NCBI RefSeq assembly: GCF_030286045.1
Contig: NZ_CP127390.1
Location: 1,550,001 to 1,614,000, forward strand
DNA length: 64,000 nucleotides
Source: Propionimicrobium sp. PCR01-08-3
Lineage (GTDB): Bacteria > Actinomycetota > Actinomycetes > Propionibacteriales > Propionibacteriaceae
Direction of reading: 5' to 3'
Both the position numbers and the translations under genes were made by a program. The notes under the pieces are model-generated. The model made no database searches. It saw only the letters and a list, made by a program, of their open reading frames with translations, and was not told the DNA's origin. This document shows, one piece after another, positions 24,729 to 33,799 of this stretch (position 1 is its first letter; each line of letters starts with the position of its first letter).

Positions 24729-25454
24729 TCATAGCTCGATCACCTCGAACGAGACAGCATGCCGCACACCGACTTCGTCGCCCACCGATTTCGCGATGGG
24801 TTCCAGAAAGGCCCGCGGATCGCTCATCGTATTCTCGCCCAGCCCGGCCAGATACTCCTGGTGGGCGGCCAGGGACGCGACGCCCGCGTCAAAGCTGTCG
24901 GTGACATCCACCCATCCGTTCGCCTGCGGGCTGCCGGATACCAAGATTCGCTTCGCCGACCACGGCTCCAGATGCTCGTCCGAGACGAGTTCGGGAAAGA
25001 CCCAGCGGTTGGCGGCATCTCGCACACCATCGATCACCGCACGGCCGACCGCGATGTGATCGGCCTGGTTATAGCGTCCGGGCCCGAACTGGTCGTGGTG
25101 ATTGATCGTGATCACCAGGTCTGGGCGAACTCGGCGTACCGCCCGGGCGATGTCGCACCGCAGATCGAGACCGTAGACGATCATTCCGTCCGGGTAGTCG
25201 AGGAACTCGACTTCGTCGACCCCGACCAGCCGGGCCCCGGCGAGTTCTTCTGCCACGCGCAATTCGGCGCAACGGCCCGGATCGATGGCGTCGATGCCCG
25301 CCTCGCCGCACGTCGCCAACAAATAGTCGACCTTCTTGCCCTGTCCGGTCCAGCGGGCAATCGCCGAAGCTGCTCCGTATTCCAGATCGTCGGGGTGAGC
25401 GACGATGGCCAATGCGGACGAGAAATCCTCCGGCACCACGGTTAGCTCAGTCAT
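24729..25454 (-). CDS. PIG-L (LmbE-like) family N-acetylglucosaminyl deacetylase
   Basis: Zinc-dependent deacetylase fold of 241 residues. The metal motif AHPDDLE is at residues 19-25, with the third ligand region NHHDQFGPGRYNQADHIAVGRAV (Hx2-3 pattern). In Actinobacteria relatives include MshB and Mca of mycothiol metabolism and deacetylases of lipid or antibiotic sugars; this one is shorter than MshB (about 300) and its substrate is not determined. The TAAAGT box 6 nt before ATG 25454 indicates a leaderless transcript, divergent from the UPF0371 gene. Confidence 0.82.
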   Translation of the reverse strand: MTELTVVPEDFSSALAIVAHPDDLEYGAASAIARWTGQGKKVDYLLATCGEAGIDAIDPGRCAELRVAEELAGARLVGVDEVEFLDYPDGMIVYGLDLRCDIARAVRRVRPDLVITINHHDQFGPGRYNQADHIAVGRAVIDGVRDAANRWVFPELVSDEHLEPWSAKRILVSGSPQANGWVDVTDSFDAGVASLAAHQEYLAGLGENTMSDPRAFLEPIAKSVGDEVGVRHAVSFEVIEL

Positions 25455-25460
25455 GCGTCC

Positions 25461-25466
25461 ACTTTA
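25461..25466 (-). promoter_or_regulatory. -10 box of a leaderless promoter (PIG-L gene)
   Basis: Minus strand: TAAAGT, 6 nt (GGACGC), ATG at 25454, without a Shine-Dalgarno sequence. Confidence 0.65.
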
Positions 25467-25549
25467 TTGCCGGCGGCTGACGTGCAGGAAGCAGAACCCG
25501 GTGGATTTCGGCTAAGATCTGGCCGTTGATGGGTCGGCAGGGGAGGGCA

Positions 25550-27040
25550 ATGCGCGCCGTAGGTTTTGATCGGGACAAGTACATTGCTCTGCAGACCGAG
25601 CACATCGTGGCCCGGCGCAATGAATTCGGCGGCAAGCTGTATCTCGAATTCGGTGGCAAGCTGTTCGATGACATGCACGCCTCCCGGGTGCTGCCGGGTT
25701 TCACGCCCGACAACAAGATCGTGATGCTCGAGAAGCTCGCCGATGAGGTCGAGGTCGTCATCGTGGTCAGCGCGCTCGATCTCGCCAACAACAAGGTACG
25801 CGCCGATCTCGGCATCTCGTACGAGGCCGACGTGTTTCGGCTGGTCGATGCCTTCCGCTCCTATGGGCTTTATGTGAGTTCGGTGGTGATCTCGCATGTC
25901 ACCGAGTCCAATCCGCAGATCCGCAGCTTCAAGCGCAAGCTGGAGCGCGGCGGCCTCAAGGTCTACAAGCACTACCTCATCAAGGGCTACCCGAACGACG
26001 TTCCGCTGGTCGTCAGCGACGACGGATATGGCCGCAACGAGTACATCGAGACCACCCGCGATCTCGTCGTGGTGACCGCACCGGGGCCTGGCAGCGGCAA
26101 GATGGCCACCTGTCTTTCGCAGGTCTATCACGACTATAAACGCGGCATCACTTCGGGATATGCCAAGTTCGAGACGTTCCCGATCTGGAACCTGCCGCTC
26201 GACCACCCGGTCAACATGGCCTATGAGGCGGCCACCGCCGACCTGGACGACGTCAACATGATCGACCCCTTCCATCTGGCCGCCTACGGCGAGCAGGTGG
26301 TCAATTACAACCGCGATGTCGAGGTCTTTCCGGTGCTCAACCGGCTCTTCGAAGAGATCTTGGGCACCTCGCCCTACAAGTCGCCCACAGACATGGGTGT
26401 CAACATGGCGGGGCTGTGCATCAGCGACGACGAGGTCTGCCGCGAGGCGTCCAAGCAGGAGATCATCCGGCGGCACTACAAGGCCCTGGTGGCCGAGCGC
26501 CGCGACGAGTTGGAGCCCACCCAGTCGGACGCCATCGCGCTTTTGATGAGCTCACTGAAGCTGACCAATGAGGACCGCCCGGTGGTGGCTCCTGCCCTCG
26601 AGGTTGCCAAACGCACCAAGAATCCGGCGTCGGCCATCGAGTTGGCCGACGGACGCATCATCACCGGCAAGACGTCCCCGCTGTTGGGTGCGTGTTCGGC
26701 GATGCTGCTGGACGCGTTGAAGGCGCTCGCCGGGATCGACGAAGACATCAAACTGCTGTCCCCGGAGACCATCGAACCGATCCAAACTCTCAAGACCAAG
26801 CATCTGGGCAGCCACAATCCGAGGTTGCACACCGACGAGGTGCTGATCGCGCTGTCGGTGAGCGCGAATTCGGACGACAACGCCCGCCGCGCGCTGGCCG
26901 AGCTCTCCGGCTTACGAGGCTGCGATGTACATTCCAGCGTGATCCTGGGTTCGGTGGACGAAGGGATCTTCCGCAATCTGGGCGTCCAGGTGACCTGCGA
27001 GCCGGTCTATCAGTCGAAGTCGCTGTACAAGAAGCGCTGA
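25550..27040 (+). CDS. UPF0371 / DUF1846 family protein
   Basis: A conserved protein family of unknown function, typical of Firmicutes and some anaerobic or facultative Actinobacteria. 496 residues, the normal family length, with the diagnostic start [38 protein letters not shown], the very conserved [22 protein letters not shown] (phosphate-loop-like GPGSGK), and [27 protein letters not shown]. The GSGK stretch suggests nucleotide handling, which is inference. Start ATG 25550 has GGGGAGGG just before it; ATG or TTG codons 7-8 codons upstream lack this. Single gene, divergent from PIG-L. Confidence 0.9.
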   Translation: MRAVGFDRDKYIALQTEHIVARRNEFGGKLYLEFGGKLFDDMHASRVLPGFTPDNKIVMLEKLADEVEVVIVVSALDLANNKVRADLGISYEADVFRLVDAFRSYGLYVSSVVISHVTESNPQIRSFKRKLERGGLKVYKHYLIKGYPNDVPLVVSDDGYGRNEYIETTRDLVVVTAPGPGSGKMATCLSQVYHDYKRGITSGYAKFETFPIWNLPLDHPVNMAYEAATADLDDVNMIDPFHLAAYGEQVVNYNRDVEVFPVLNRLFEEILGTSPYKSPTDMGVNMAGLCISDDEVCREASKQEIIRRHYKALVAERRDELEPTQSDAIALLMSSLKLTNEDRPVVAPALEVAKRTKNPASAIELADGRIITGKTSPLLGACSAMLLDALKALAGIDEDIKLLSPETIEPIQTLKTKHLGSHNPRLHTDEVLIALSVSANSDDNARRALAELSGLRGCDVHSSVILGSVDEGIFRNLGVQVTCEPVYQSKSLYKKR

Positions 27041-27099
27041 GTGGCCCATCTGGTCGTTCAGCCGCTAGCCATAAGTCCGGCCGCTCACCGTCGGCTCCG

Positions 27100-27171
27100 G
27101 ATGCTCGCCGTCTCGTACGATGCTCGCCATAAGAGAGTTCGCTGCTGTTGCAACGCGAGCCGTCTAGTTTT
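27100..27171 (+). repeat. Dispersed intergenic repeat, copy A
   Basis: About 72 bp that align without gaps to 39352-39423 at roughly two thirds of positions, with a 20-base identical core GCTGCTGTTGCAACGCGAGC (27141-27160). The core contains the palindrome GTTGCAAC. It lies in the 266-bp gap after the UPF0371 gene, in a stretch rich in CTCGCCGT-like words. No transposase or inverted ends. Confidence 0.7.
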
Positions 27172-27306
27172 CAGTAGGCCGCCTGCACGACGGCGAGCGG
27201 CTCGCCGGGTCGACGGCGACACCTTGGGCCGAACCACTGTTCGCCTCGTGGCACGGCCGGGGACCCGCGGAGCGCAAATGCTAACGTCTGGCGCTGGAGG
27301 CTGAGG

Positions 27307-27906
27307 ATGAACGAATGGGTTTATGAGGTCGATCTGCCGATGGGCGCGCTTGTCAAGCGGCATCTGCAGTTGACGACCAGTTGGGTGACCTTCAACGGCA
27401 AATCGATGGCCGTGGCCGATATCTGGTCGATCTCGATCCAGGTCACCCGGCATTTCACCAACGGCATCCCGACCCAGACCACCTACCAGGTGAAGCTCGG
27501 AGATGCCAACGGCAGAGATTTCAAACTGAACTGGTCATTTGGCTCCCTGCAGAAGAAGGCCACCAAAGAACTGTGCGAACAGGCCTACCGGACGCTGATC
27601 GACATGCTGGCCGATCAGGCCGGCCCACGCATCATCGGTTGGCTGGTCAATCAGCCGATGCCGTTCAAGCTCGGGCCGCTCGAGTTCTCGGCCGACGGCA
27701 TCGACGTCTCCGGCCTGCTCAGCGCCAAACGTGCGCCGTGGCCGTCCATCACCCGGGTGGCGATGGAGCAGGGCAATTACAACGTGTTTTACGTCAATGA
27801 GAACGGCAAGGAAGCCCGTTTTGCCACCATGTCGCTGATGCTCCCGAACGCCGTCTTCTTGCCCGAGGTGGTCAGCGGGGTGCGCGCCCGCGTGCTCGCG
27901 CAGTGA
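27307..27906 (+). CDS. Hypothetical protein with PH-like (bacterial pleckstrin-homology type) fold features
   Basis: 199 residues, no signal peptide or membrane helix. The pattern LPMGALVKRHLQLTTSWVTFNGKSMAVADIWSISI, then TYQVKLGDANGRDFKLNWSF, a helix (KKATKELCEQAYRTLIDML), and a second similar stretch MPFKLGPLEFSADGIDVSG...APWPSITRVAMEQGNYNVFYVNENGKEARFATMSLMLPNAVFLPEVV looks like two PH-like barrels each ending in a helix. Family not recognised. Start ATG 27307 has GGAGG ten bases before. Confidence 0.6.
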   Translation: MNEWVYEVDLPMGALVKRHLQLTTSWVTFNGKSMAVADIWSISIQVTRHFTNGIPTQTTYQVKLGDANGRDFKLNWSFGSLQKKATKELCEQAYRTLIDMLADQAGPRIIGWLVNQPMPFKLGPLEFSADGIDVSGLLSAKRAPWPSITRVAMEQGNYNVFYVNENGKEARFATMSLMLPNAVFLPEVVSGVRARVLAQ

Positions 27907-27976
27907 ACACCCGCTAGACTCAACGCGCCGTACCCCTGGCGATAGAAGTCCGTCTCGAATCGAAAGCTGTGTGCCC

Positions 27977-29239
27977 ATGACCGACGCCGTCCGGGGCAGC
28001 TGGCGAGGTTGGACGATCTGGATCGCAGGAACTCTGGCGTTCATCGCGGCCGTGTTCTCGCGCACGTCATTCGGAGTGGCGGGTGTTCAAGCGGCCGAGC
28101 ACTTCGGTGCCCAGGTCGGTGCCATGAGCGCCTTCGTCATCGTTCAGATGCTGGTCTACGCAACCATGCAGATACCCGCTGGCGTGTTGCTCGACAGCCA
28201 CGGCAGCAGAAAGACCATCGCTGCGGGGCTGGCCATCATCTCGGTCGGGCAGATCGGGCTGGCATTGGCGACCAGCTTCCCGCTCGGGCTCGCGGCCCGC
28301 ATCCTGATCGGCGGGGGAGATGCGCTGATCTTCTCGTCCGCGATCAGGCTCATCGTGACCTGGTTCCCGCCCCGCCAAGTGGCCGTGCTCACGCAGTTGA
28401 CGGCGGTGATGGGGCAGGTGGGGCAGTGGCTGTCGGCGGTTCCCCTGGTCTGGATTCTGAACAACCACGGCTGGATGCCGGCATTTCTTACCGTTGCCGG
28501 GGCCTGTCTGCTCGGCTGCCTGATCGACGTGCTGGTCGTGCGCGACGCGCCACGCGGCGTCGACGTCACCTCGCACGGCAGCGGGGGAGCCTTCGCCGGT
28601 GTCCGCGAGGTGATAGCGATGCCTGCCGCCCAGCTCGGCTTCTTCGTCCATATGATTTCGGCTTCGGCGCCGTTGATGTTCACCTTCATGTGGGGCTTCC
28701 CGTACCTCACTCAGGCGCAGGGTTTGAGCGACGCGCAGGCGGGCAGTGTGCTGACCATCATGGTGATCGGTGGAATCATCATCGGGCCGTTGATGGGTGT
28801 GGCCACCAGACGGTCCCAACACCGCCGGGTCTTCTTGGTGTTGGGAGTCGCAGGTGCGACCGCCGTGATCTGGACGCTGATGCTGGTCTGGCCGGGGTCG
28901 GCGCCGACTTGGCTGCTGGTGACACTCGCCATCGCGCTGGCGGCCTGCCCACCGGCCTCGAACATCGCGTTCGACATCAACCGTAGCTATGTGCCCGGTG
29001 ACCGGCTCGGTACCGCGACCGGGGTCGTCATCGTCGGCGGATTCCTGGCGGCCTTGTTCACGGTGGCAGCGATCGGCGCCATCTTGAGCGTTCTGGGTGG
29101 GGGAGACCCGTCACCCGATGATTTCCGGATCGCGATGTCGAGCCAGCTGATCGTTTGGGTCGTCGCCGGCGTCATGGTGGTGCGCAAACGCCGCCAGGTT
29201 CTGCGCGAGAACCCTCCCGGTTCCATCTCTTGGGAGTAA
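27977..29239 (+). CDS. MFS transporter
   Basis: Twelve-helix major facilitator of 420 residues, resembling the NNP/OPA-like actinobacterial group: RTSFGVAGVQAAEHFGAQ in loop 1, LLDSHGSRKTIAAG after helix 2 (motif A), AARILIGGGDALIFSSAIRLIVTWFPPRQVAVLTQL around helix 4. Substrate unknown. ATG 27977 and the GTG two codons upstream (27971) are both possible starts. TAGACT at 27914-27919 is a plausible -10, giving a leader of about 50 nt. It starts 70 bp after the PH-like gene. Confidence 0.8.
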   Translation: MTDAVRGSWRGWTIWIAGTLAFIAAVFSRTSFGVAGVQAAEHFGAQVGAMSAFVIVQMLVYATMQIPAGVLLDSHGSRKTIAAGLAIISVGQIGLALATSFPLGLAARILIGGGDALIFSSAIRLIVTWFPPRQVAVLTQLTAVMGQVGQWLSAVPLVWILNNHGWMPAFLTVAGACLLGCLIDVLVVRDAPRGVDVTSHGSGGAFAGVREVIAMPAAQLGFFVHMISASAPLMFTFMWGFPYLTQAQGLSDAQAGSVLTIMVIGGIIIGPLMGVATRRSQHRRVFLVLGVAGATAVIWTLMLVWPGSAPTWLLVTLAIALAACPPASNIAFDINRSYVPGDRLGTATGVVIVGGFLAALFTVAAIGAILSVLGGGDPSPDDFRIAMSSQLIVWVVAGVMVVRKRRQVLRENPPGSISWE

Positions 29240-29274
29240 GAGGCCTCGTCAAACCGGAACAGATGCCGATCAAA

Positions 29275-29291
29275 AGCCGACCGCGTCGGCT
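29275..29291. terminator. Short hairpin between convergent genes
   Basis: AGCCGAC, CGC, GTCGGCT: a 7-bp perfect stem with a 3-nt loop, 35 bp after the MFS stop and before the convergent metallophosphoesterase end. Confidence 0.45.
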
Positions 29292-29361
29292 CACCGACTT
29301 GCCCCTCAGACGCCAATGGCCTGGACGTAGCAATCCTCTGGCGCGGTGCGACTACTCAGGC

Positions 29362-30342
29362 TCAGCCCACGCTGGGGTGGGCCGATGCCTCGGCGATGAT
29401 CTTCCACCGGTCCAGCGACTTCTCCGGACGCCGGTGCCTGACCGGATCGGGATGCCTGGCAAAATCGGCCAGCGGCCGGGGGCCTGCCATGATCTTCTTC
29501 GCGACATGCAGGTAGCCGTTTGCGTCCGGAACCACCGACCAGCCGACCAGGCTGATGGCGTCATTCACGATCTCAAGCCCGGTGATGTAGTCGGGAAAGA
29601 TGCAAGCTCCCGAGTTGAAGTAGGGGGCGTCGTCGCCGATGGGGAAACGCTCGCGGTGGGTGTGCCCGCAGATCAGCGCCGTGCCGTGCTTGAGGATCCA
29701 GCGCACGTAGTTGCGCTCCACCTTGTGCCGCTGGCCGCTGTTGCGGGTAGGGCTGGAAGGGCTGTGAATGCCGAGGGCATGCAGGTGCCGCCAGAAGATG
29801 CGGAAGGTGAACATGGTCGTCCGCCACGCCTGGTCGTTCGAGAAGTCGCCCTGATGACCGTGCACCGTCAAGATCTCCTGACCAGTGTTCTTGTGACGCA
29901 GCAAGACTGCTTCCTCGACCTTCAAGCCGTCGAGCAGCGGCTCTACTCGTCCGGTGACGTTGTTGATGCGAAGGTAGAGGTGTTCGCGCACATATTCGGG
30001 ATCGCGCAACTGCATGTCGTGATTGCCGAAGATGCGAATATAGCGCTTGTCCAGATGAAATTGCCGGAGTCTGTCGAAGACCTCGGGGTTGGCCTTGATG
30101 ATGTGGTGCGGTTTGCTGTATTCCCACAGCTCGTCGTTGTCGCCGGCCTCGATCAGCGTGTAGCCGTCGTCGTAGTACTGCTGTAAGGCGGCTTCGAAAA
30201 TATCCCGGTCCTTGCGGAATTCGTCGGTCAAGCTACCGTCGCCGCGATGAGAATCGCTGAAGATGACGATCCTGGACGACGAATCAATCTCGACAACTTT
30301 GGCGTTGCGGTATGCCTTGGTTAGCCTCGGCATGGTTCGCAT
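29362..30342 (-). CDS. Metallophosphoesterase
   Basis: Calcineurin-like phosphoesterase of 326 residues. The metal-site motifs are all visible in order: FSDSHRGD (Dx-H), IEAGDNDE (GDxxE), IFGNHDM (GNHD), TVHGHQGDF and CGHTHRERF (GHTH). The overall layout resembles UDP-2,3-diacylglucosamine hydrolase-like enzymes, but lipid A is not expected here, so a cyclic nucleotide, phospholipid or protein substrate is as likely. Start ATG 30342 has GAGGAAAGG about 12 nt upstream; the ATG three codons later is possible. Confidence 0.82.
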   Translation of the reverse strand: MRTMPRLTKAYRNAKVVEIDSSSRIVIFSDSHRGDGSLTDEFRKDRDIFEAALQQYYDDGYTLIEAGDNDELWEYSKPHHIIKANPEVFDRLRQFHLDKRYIRIFGNHDMQLRDPEYVREHLYLRINNVTGRVEPLLDGLKVEEAVLLRHKNTGQEILTVHGHQGDFSNDQAWRTTMFTFRIFWRHLHALGIHSPSSPTRNSGQRHKVERNYVRWILKHGTALICGHTHRERFPIGDDAPYFNSGACIFPDYITGLEIVNDAISLVGWSVVPDANGYLHVAKKIMAGPRPLADFARHPDPVRHRRPEKSLDRWKIIAEASAHPSVG

Positions 30343-30723
30343 AGATTGTGCCCTTTCCTCGGTCCGAGAGCCCACACTTCAATAACCCCCGCGGTGCGGG
30401 TCCTGTATCGGGATGCTTCTTCGTCATCGCATGCGCCCCGTCCAGAAATTGCCCACGGGCAGCCTCTCGTTGTGAGGCCCTCACCTGACCGAGAGTAGCC
30501 GCCGGACCTATGTCCCAGGTAGTGAGTTGCTGTTGTTTTCTTGGATCAGTTAACGGAGTGCAACTCGCTGACCAGCCTATAGCTTTACCAAGTGCCCAAA
30601 AGCGGCTCATGATCCGGGTTGAAAGGCGCGCTGCGGGTGTGTCATCTCCGTCACCCGAATCGAAGGGCAAGCCCCTCAGACCGCGTTCACAACCTCGCGG
30701 GGAAGTACAGCTAGGCCAGCGGC
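30343..30723. other. 380-bp gene-free stretch with a hairpin
   Basis: No open frame here has codon use or family likeness to support it. A long-range inverted repeat is present: AGTGAGTTGC (30521-30530) with GCAACTCGCT (30560-30569), nine of ten paired, 29-nt loop. Just before it is ACCTATGTCCCAGGT (30507-30521), itself partly symmetric. Possibly a relic of a mobile element end or a small RNA; nothing decides it. Confidence 0.4.
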
Positions 30724-31623
30724 TCACCAGTCCGCGCGGTCGCATTCCCTGCGGCTGCCGGATTCGGTTTGCAGGGTGACATGCCCGATGCCGAAGTCAT
30801 CACGTAACAGTCGCTGCGCGGCCAGCATCGTGCCCGGCTCGGTCGTCACGATGTGAGCGGAGGCCACATTCATGCCCGACGTCAGCTGCCAGACGTGCAG
30901 GTCGTGTACCTCCGCCATGCCGGGCAGATCTTCGAGAGCGTCCTGGACCTCGGCGGGCTCGACGCCCAGGGGAGCGGCCTGGGAGAGCACCCGCAGCACC
31001 TCGCGTCCGAGCATGGCGGCGCGGACCGCAACGAAAACCGCGATACCCAAAGCGATGATCGTGTCCCACAACGGACTGCCGGTCGCCTTGACCAGGATCG
31101 CGGCCACGATGACCCCGACCGAGCCGAGTGCGTCGGCGAGTACCTCAAGGTAGGCGCCCTTGACGTTCAGGCTTTCGGACGACCCTTCGCGCAGCAAGAA
31201 CATGCTCACGATATTGATGGCCAGGCCGAGAATGCCGACGGCAAGCATGGTTCCGGACGCGGGCTGGGGCGGGTTGCCGAAGCGCTGCACGGCTTCGAGC
31301 GCGATGAAGATCGCCACAACGAGCATGATGAGCACGGCCAGACCGGACGCAAAGACCTCGGCGCGGTAGTTGCCGAAGGTACGGCGTCCATGCTTGTCCA
31401 CTTTGGGAGCGAGATGAACGGCGAGCAGGGCAGCGCCGAGCGTCGTGACGTCGGCCGCCATGTGCCCGGCATCACCCAGCAGAGCCAGCGAACCAGAACT
31501 GAGCGCGGCCAGCAGCTCGATCACGAAGAAGCCCGCCACCAACGCGAACGTGATGATCAGCCGGGTGCGATGCTTACCGGCTGCCGAGACGGCGTGACCG
31601 TCGGAGTGCGGATGCCCACTCAT
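30724..31623 (-). CDS. Cation diffusion facilitator (CzcD/ZitB-like metal exporter)
   Basis: Proton-driven exporter of Zn2+ or a similar divalent metal. 299 residues, six predicted helices and a cytosolic ferredoxin-like domain (about 205-290, VQDALEDLPGMAEVHDLHVWQLTSG). Helix 2 holds LLGDAGHMAADV with the His54-x3-Asp58 pair; helix 5 has YLEVLADALGSVGV, so ExxxD replaces the HxxxD of ZitB, a form seen in actinobacterial members. N-terminal His-rich SGHPHSDGH. Co-translated with the ArsR-type repressor through an ATGA overlap at 31620-31623. Confidence 0.9.
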   Translation of the reverse strand: MSGHPHSDGHAVSAAGKHRTRLIITFALVAGFFVIELLAALSSGSLALLGDAGHMAADVTTLGAALLAVHLAPKVDKHGRRTFGNYRAEVFASGLAVLIMLVVAIFIALEAVQRFGNPPQPASGTMLAVGILGLAINIVSMFLLREGSSESLNVKGAYLEVLADALGSVGVIVAAILVKATGSPLWDTIIALGIAVFVAVRAAMLGREVLRVLSQAAPLGVEPAEVQDALEDLPGMAEVHDLHVWQLTSGMNVASAHIVTTEPGTMLAAQRLLRDDFGIGHVTLQTESGSRRECDRADW

Positions 31624-31934
31624 GCGTGAACCTCCTCGGTAGCCTCCGAATGTGTGGCGTGCTCGAGAGTGACGTTGAGCAACTCGCGCACGTGCTCGTC
31701 CGACAGCCGATACCAGATCTTGCGGCCGTCTCGGCGGGTGGAGACGACCCCGGAAGCGCGCAGCAGACGCAGCGCCTGCGACACGGTAGATTCACTGTTA
31801 CCCGTTGTCACAGCCAAATCAGAGACATAGAGTTCGCCGGTTTCGAGCAACGCATAGAGCAACGCTGTGCGCGTCGGGTCGCCCAGCAGCTTGAACAGGG
31901 CCGCGACCCGAGCGATCTCGTCCGTGTGGGGCAT
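31620..31934 (-). CDS. ArsR/SmtB-family metal-responsive repressor
   Basis: Winged-helix regulator of about 104 residues: VAALFKLLGDPTRTALLYALLETGELYVSDLAVTTGNSESTVSQALRLLRASGVVSTRRDGRKIWYRLSDEHV is the complete DNA-binding domain, and the C-terminal helix has HVRELLNVTLEHATHSE with Asp/His spacing typical of the alpha-5 zinc site of SmtB/CzrA. The start is ATG 31934 (GAGGTG just upstream) or GTG 31940. First gene of the efflux operon, and its operator lies 23-42 bp upstream. Confidence 0.9.
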   Translation of the reverse strand: MPHTDEIARVAALFKLLGDPTRTALLYALLETGELYVSDLAVTTGNSESTVSQALRLLRASGVVSTRRDGRKIWYRLSDEHVRELLNVTLEHATHSEATEEVHA

Positions 31935-31956
31935 CTGCACCTCGCATTATCAGAAC

Positions 31957-31976
31957 ATCTGAATAGTTGTTCAGAT
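31957..31976. promoter_or_regulatory. ArsR-type operator of the CDF operon
   Basis: ATCTGAA (31957-31963), six bases, TTCAGAT (31970-31976): contains TGAA-N6-TTCA, the half-site arrangement of the SmtB/CzrA repressor family. Position just before the repressor gene indicates autoregulation and metal-induced release. Confidence 0.75.
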
Positions 31977-32148
31977 ATTAGCTCATCGACGATGGATTTA
32001 CCACCACCTTGGTGGGAAACTCTCATCCCGACATCATCGTGGCGCTTCTGAGCCCATGACAGGCGCTTAACCTACACAATGACGCACTGAGGATAGTGAC
32101 GAACCAGAGGCAAGCACCGGCTCAGGCTTCCTCACCGATGTCCTCGGC

Positions 32149-32500
32149 TCACATCTCGGGGCGCTCGGCGATCATCTTCTCCATGAGCGAGACGCAAGTC
32201 GGATCGTCGGCGATGACCAACTCCTTGCCGTTCGACCTCAGCCAGTCTTCGGAGACCTGGAAGTTGCGGTTCTCGCCGATCACGATGCGCGGGATTTCGT
32301 ACAAGATTGCGGCACCGGCACACATAAAGCAGGGGGAGAGGGTGCACTCGCGATAGACCTTGGCCGGCAGCCGCCCGGCATTCTCGAGGCAGTCCGTCTC
32401 ACCATGACGGATCGCACTGTTCATCTGCTCGCGGCGGTTGTGCCCGACGGCCAACACCTTGCCGTTGTGGACGAGTGCCCGCACCGATCGGCACACCACC
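32149..32500 (-). pseudogene. Decayed cytosine/nucleoside deaminase gene
   Basis: The 3' two thirds encode a yeast-Fcy1-like deaminase: LVHNGKVLAVGHNRREQMNSA, the zinc motif HGETDCLENAGRLPAK (HxE), SPCFMCAGAAILYEIPRIVIGENRNF and the end TCVSLMEKMIAERPE. Two defects are seen. The expected CTL-YTT-LSPC reads CTLSPC, a 9-base in-frame loss next to the zinc cysteines. Upstream, GGVPIGA (32480-32500) lies in a different frame from the following ALVHNGK, and that frame runs into stops, so the N-terminal third is lost. The open frame continuing to 32595 is not family-like. Confidence 0.75.
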
Positions 32501-32617
32501 CCTGTCCTGTTCCGGCGGGTTTCACGATCGCCACGGTCACAGCAGCACACCTGAGGTGTTCTCTCGCGCCAGGGGCCCTCGCCGCCACCACTCAACGGTA
32601 GGTAGATGCCTCCGGGT

Positions 32618-33799
32618 TCAGGCTGTGGCGATCACTGCACTGGCTCGGTGCTTGGAGTGATACGCGAAGTAGTAGAGCGGCATGCCCGCCAGCGCCATCA
32701 CCGCGAGTATCTCGAACAGATGCTGGTAGCCGACCGAGGGGACGATCAGCCCGAGCAGATACGGCCCGACCCCCAGGGCGAGGTCGAAGAAGATGAAGTA
32801 GGTGGAGTTGGCTTGGCCGAGACGGCGAGCCGGGGTTGTTCGGGCGATCGCTGATTGCATCGCCGATTGGATGTTGCCGAATCCTATCCCGCATAGTGCT
32901 GCCGCCATCAAAAGTGGAGCGCCCGAGTACGAGAGGCCGATAGCTACCAGCCCGAATGCGAAGACAGCCATCGCGGGATAGATGATGTGGTGCTCGCTGT
33001 GCGCGTCCATCACACGGCCTGCGATCGGCCGCGAGACCAGAACGACCGCAGCATAGACCAGGAAGAAGATGCTCGAATAGGCGGTCAGCCGGCGCTCACT
33101 AGCGAGTAGTGCAAGGTCGACGTTGATGGCGGCGTATCCCATCGACACCCAGGTCATCACTAGTGAGAGCGGCACAGTAGCGGGCTCGATCATGGTGGTC
33201 AGCACGCTGCGCTTCGGTTTGACCGATTTCGCGGCCGGGGGATCGGGGATCGTGCCGGAACGTACGGTAAGCACCGCTGCGAGCCCTATCAGTGCGACGA
33301 CGACCTCGGCGATGAACAGTGCCTGGTAGCCCGACAGATGGACGATCAGCAGTCCGCAGAACGGGCCGAGTGCGGTGGCCACGATATTGCTCAGGGTGAA
33401 GTAGCCGATTCCCTCTCCGCGCCGGGTCGTCGGCAAGGTGAACACGACCGCCGTATTCGACACGGTGCCGATCAATCCCGTGCCCAGACCATGGACGAGC
33501 CGCAGAATCAAAATGAGACCGACGCTTCCGGCAAAGCCGTACAGCGCGACAGCCGGGACGATGACGGCCAGACCTGCGAACAATAGCTGGCGCGAGCTGA
33601 ACCTCGTCCATAAAAAGCCGGAGGCCGCACGGCTGATCAGGATGCCGATGACGGTGATTCCGGCGACCAGTCCGGCGGTGGCGGGGGAGACCTGGAATCG
33701 GTTCATCACATAGGGGCCAATGCCGACCATCAGGCTGTAATAGGTCAGCATCACCGTGAAATTGATGCCCCACAGCTGGACGAACGAGCGACTGAACAA
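32618..33799 (-). CDS. MFS transporter (YfcJ/arabinose-efflux-like)
   Basis: Twelve-helix carrier of 393 residues. Helix 1 begins SFVQLWGINFTVMLTYYSLMVGIGPYVM, motif A-like SRAASGFLWTRFSSRQLL follows helix 2, and the second half has SRPIAGRVMDAHSEHH. Resembles Lactobacillus/Bacillus MFS efflux proteins of the YfcJ type; substrate unknown. No ATG fits: the TTG at 33799 is the only usual initiator in register, preceded by AGGA about 14 bases upstream, so the real start is uncertain by a few codons. Confidence 0.75.
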   Translation of the reverse strand: MFSRSFVQLWGINFTVMLTYYSLMVGIGPYVMNRFQVSPATAGLVAGITVIGILISRAASGFLWTRFSSRQLLFAGLAVIVPAVALYGFAGSVGLILILRLVHGLGTGLIGTVSNTAVVFTLPTTRRGEGIGYFTLSNIVATALGPFCGLLIVHLSGYQALFIAEVVVALIGLAAVLTVRSGTIPDPPAAKSVKPKRSVLTTMIEPATVPLSLVMTWVSMGYAAINVDLALLASERRLTAYSSIFFLVYAAVVLVSRPIAGRVMDAHSEHHIIYPAMAVFAFGLVAIGLSYSGAPLLMAAALCGIGFGNIQSAMQSAIARTTPARRLGQANSTYFIFFDLALGVGPYLLGLIVPSVGYQHLFEILAVMALAGMPLYYFAYHSKHRASAVIATA

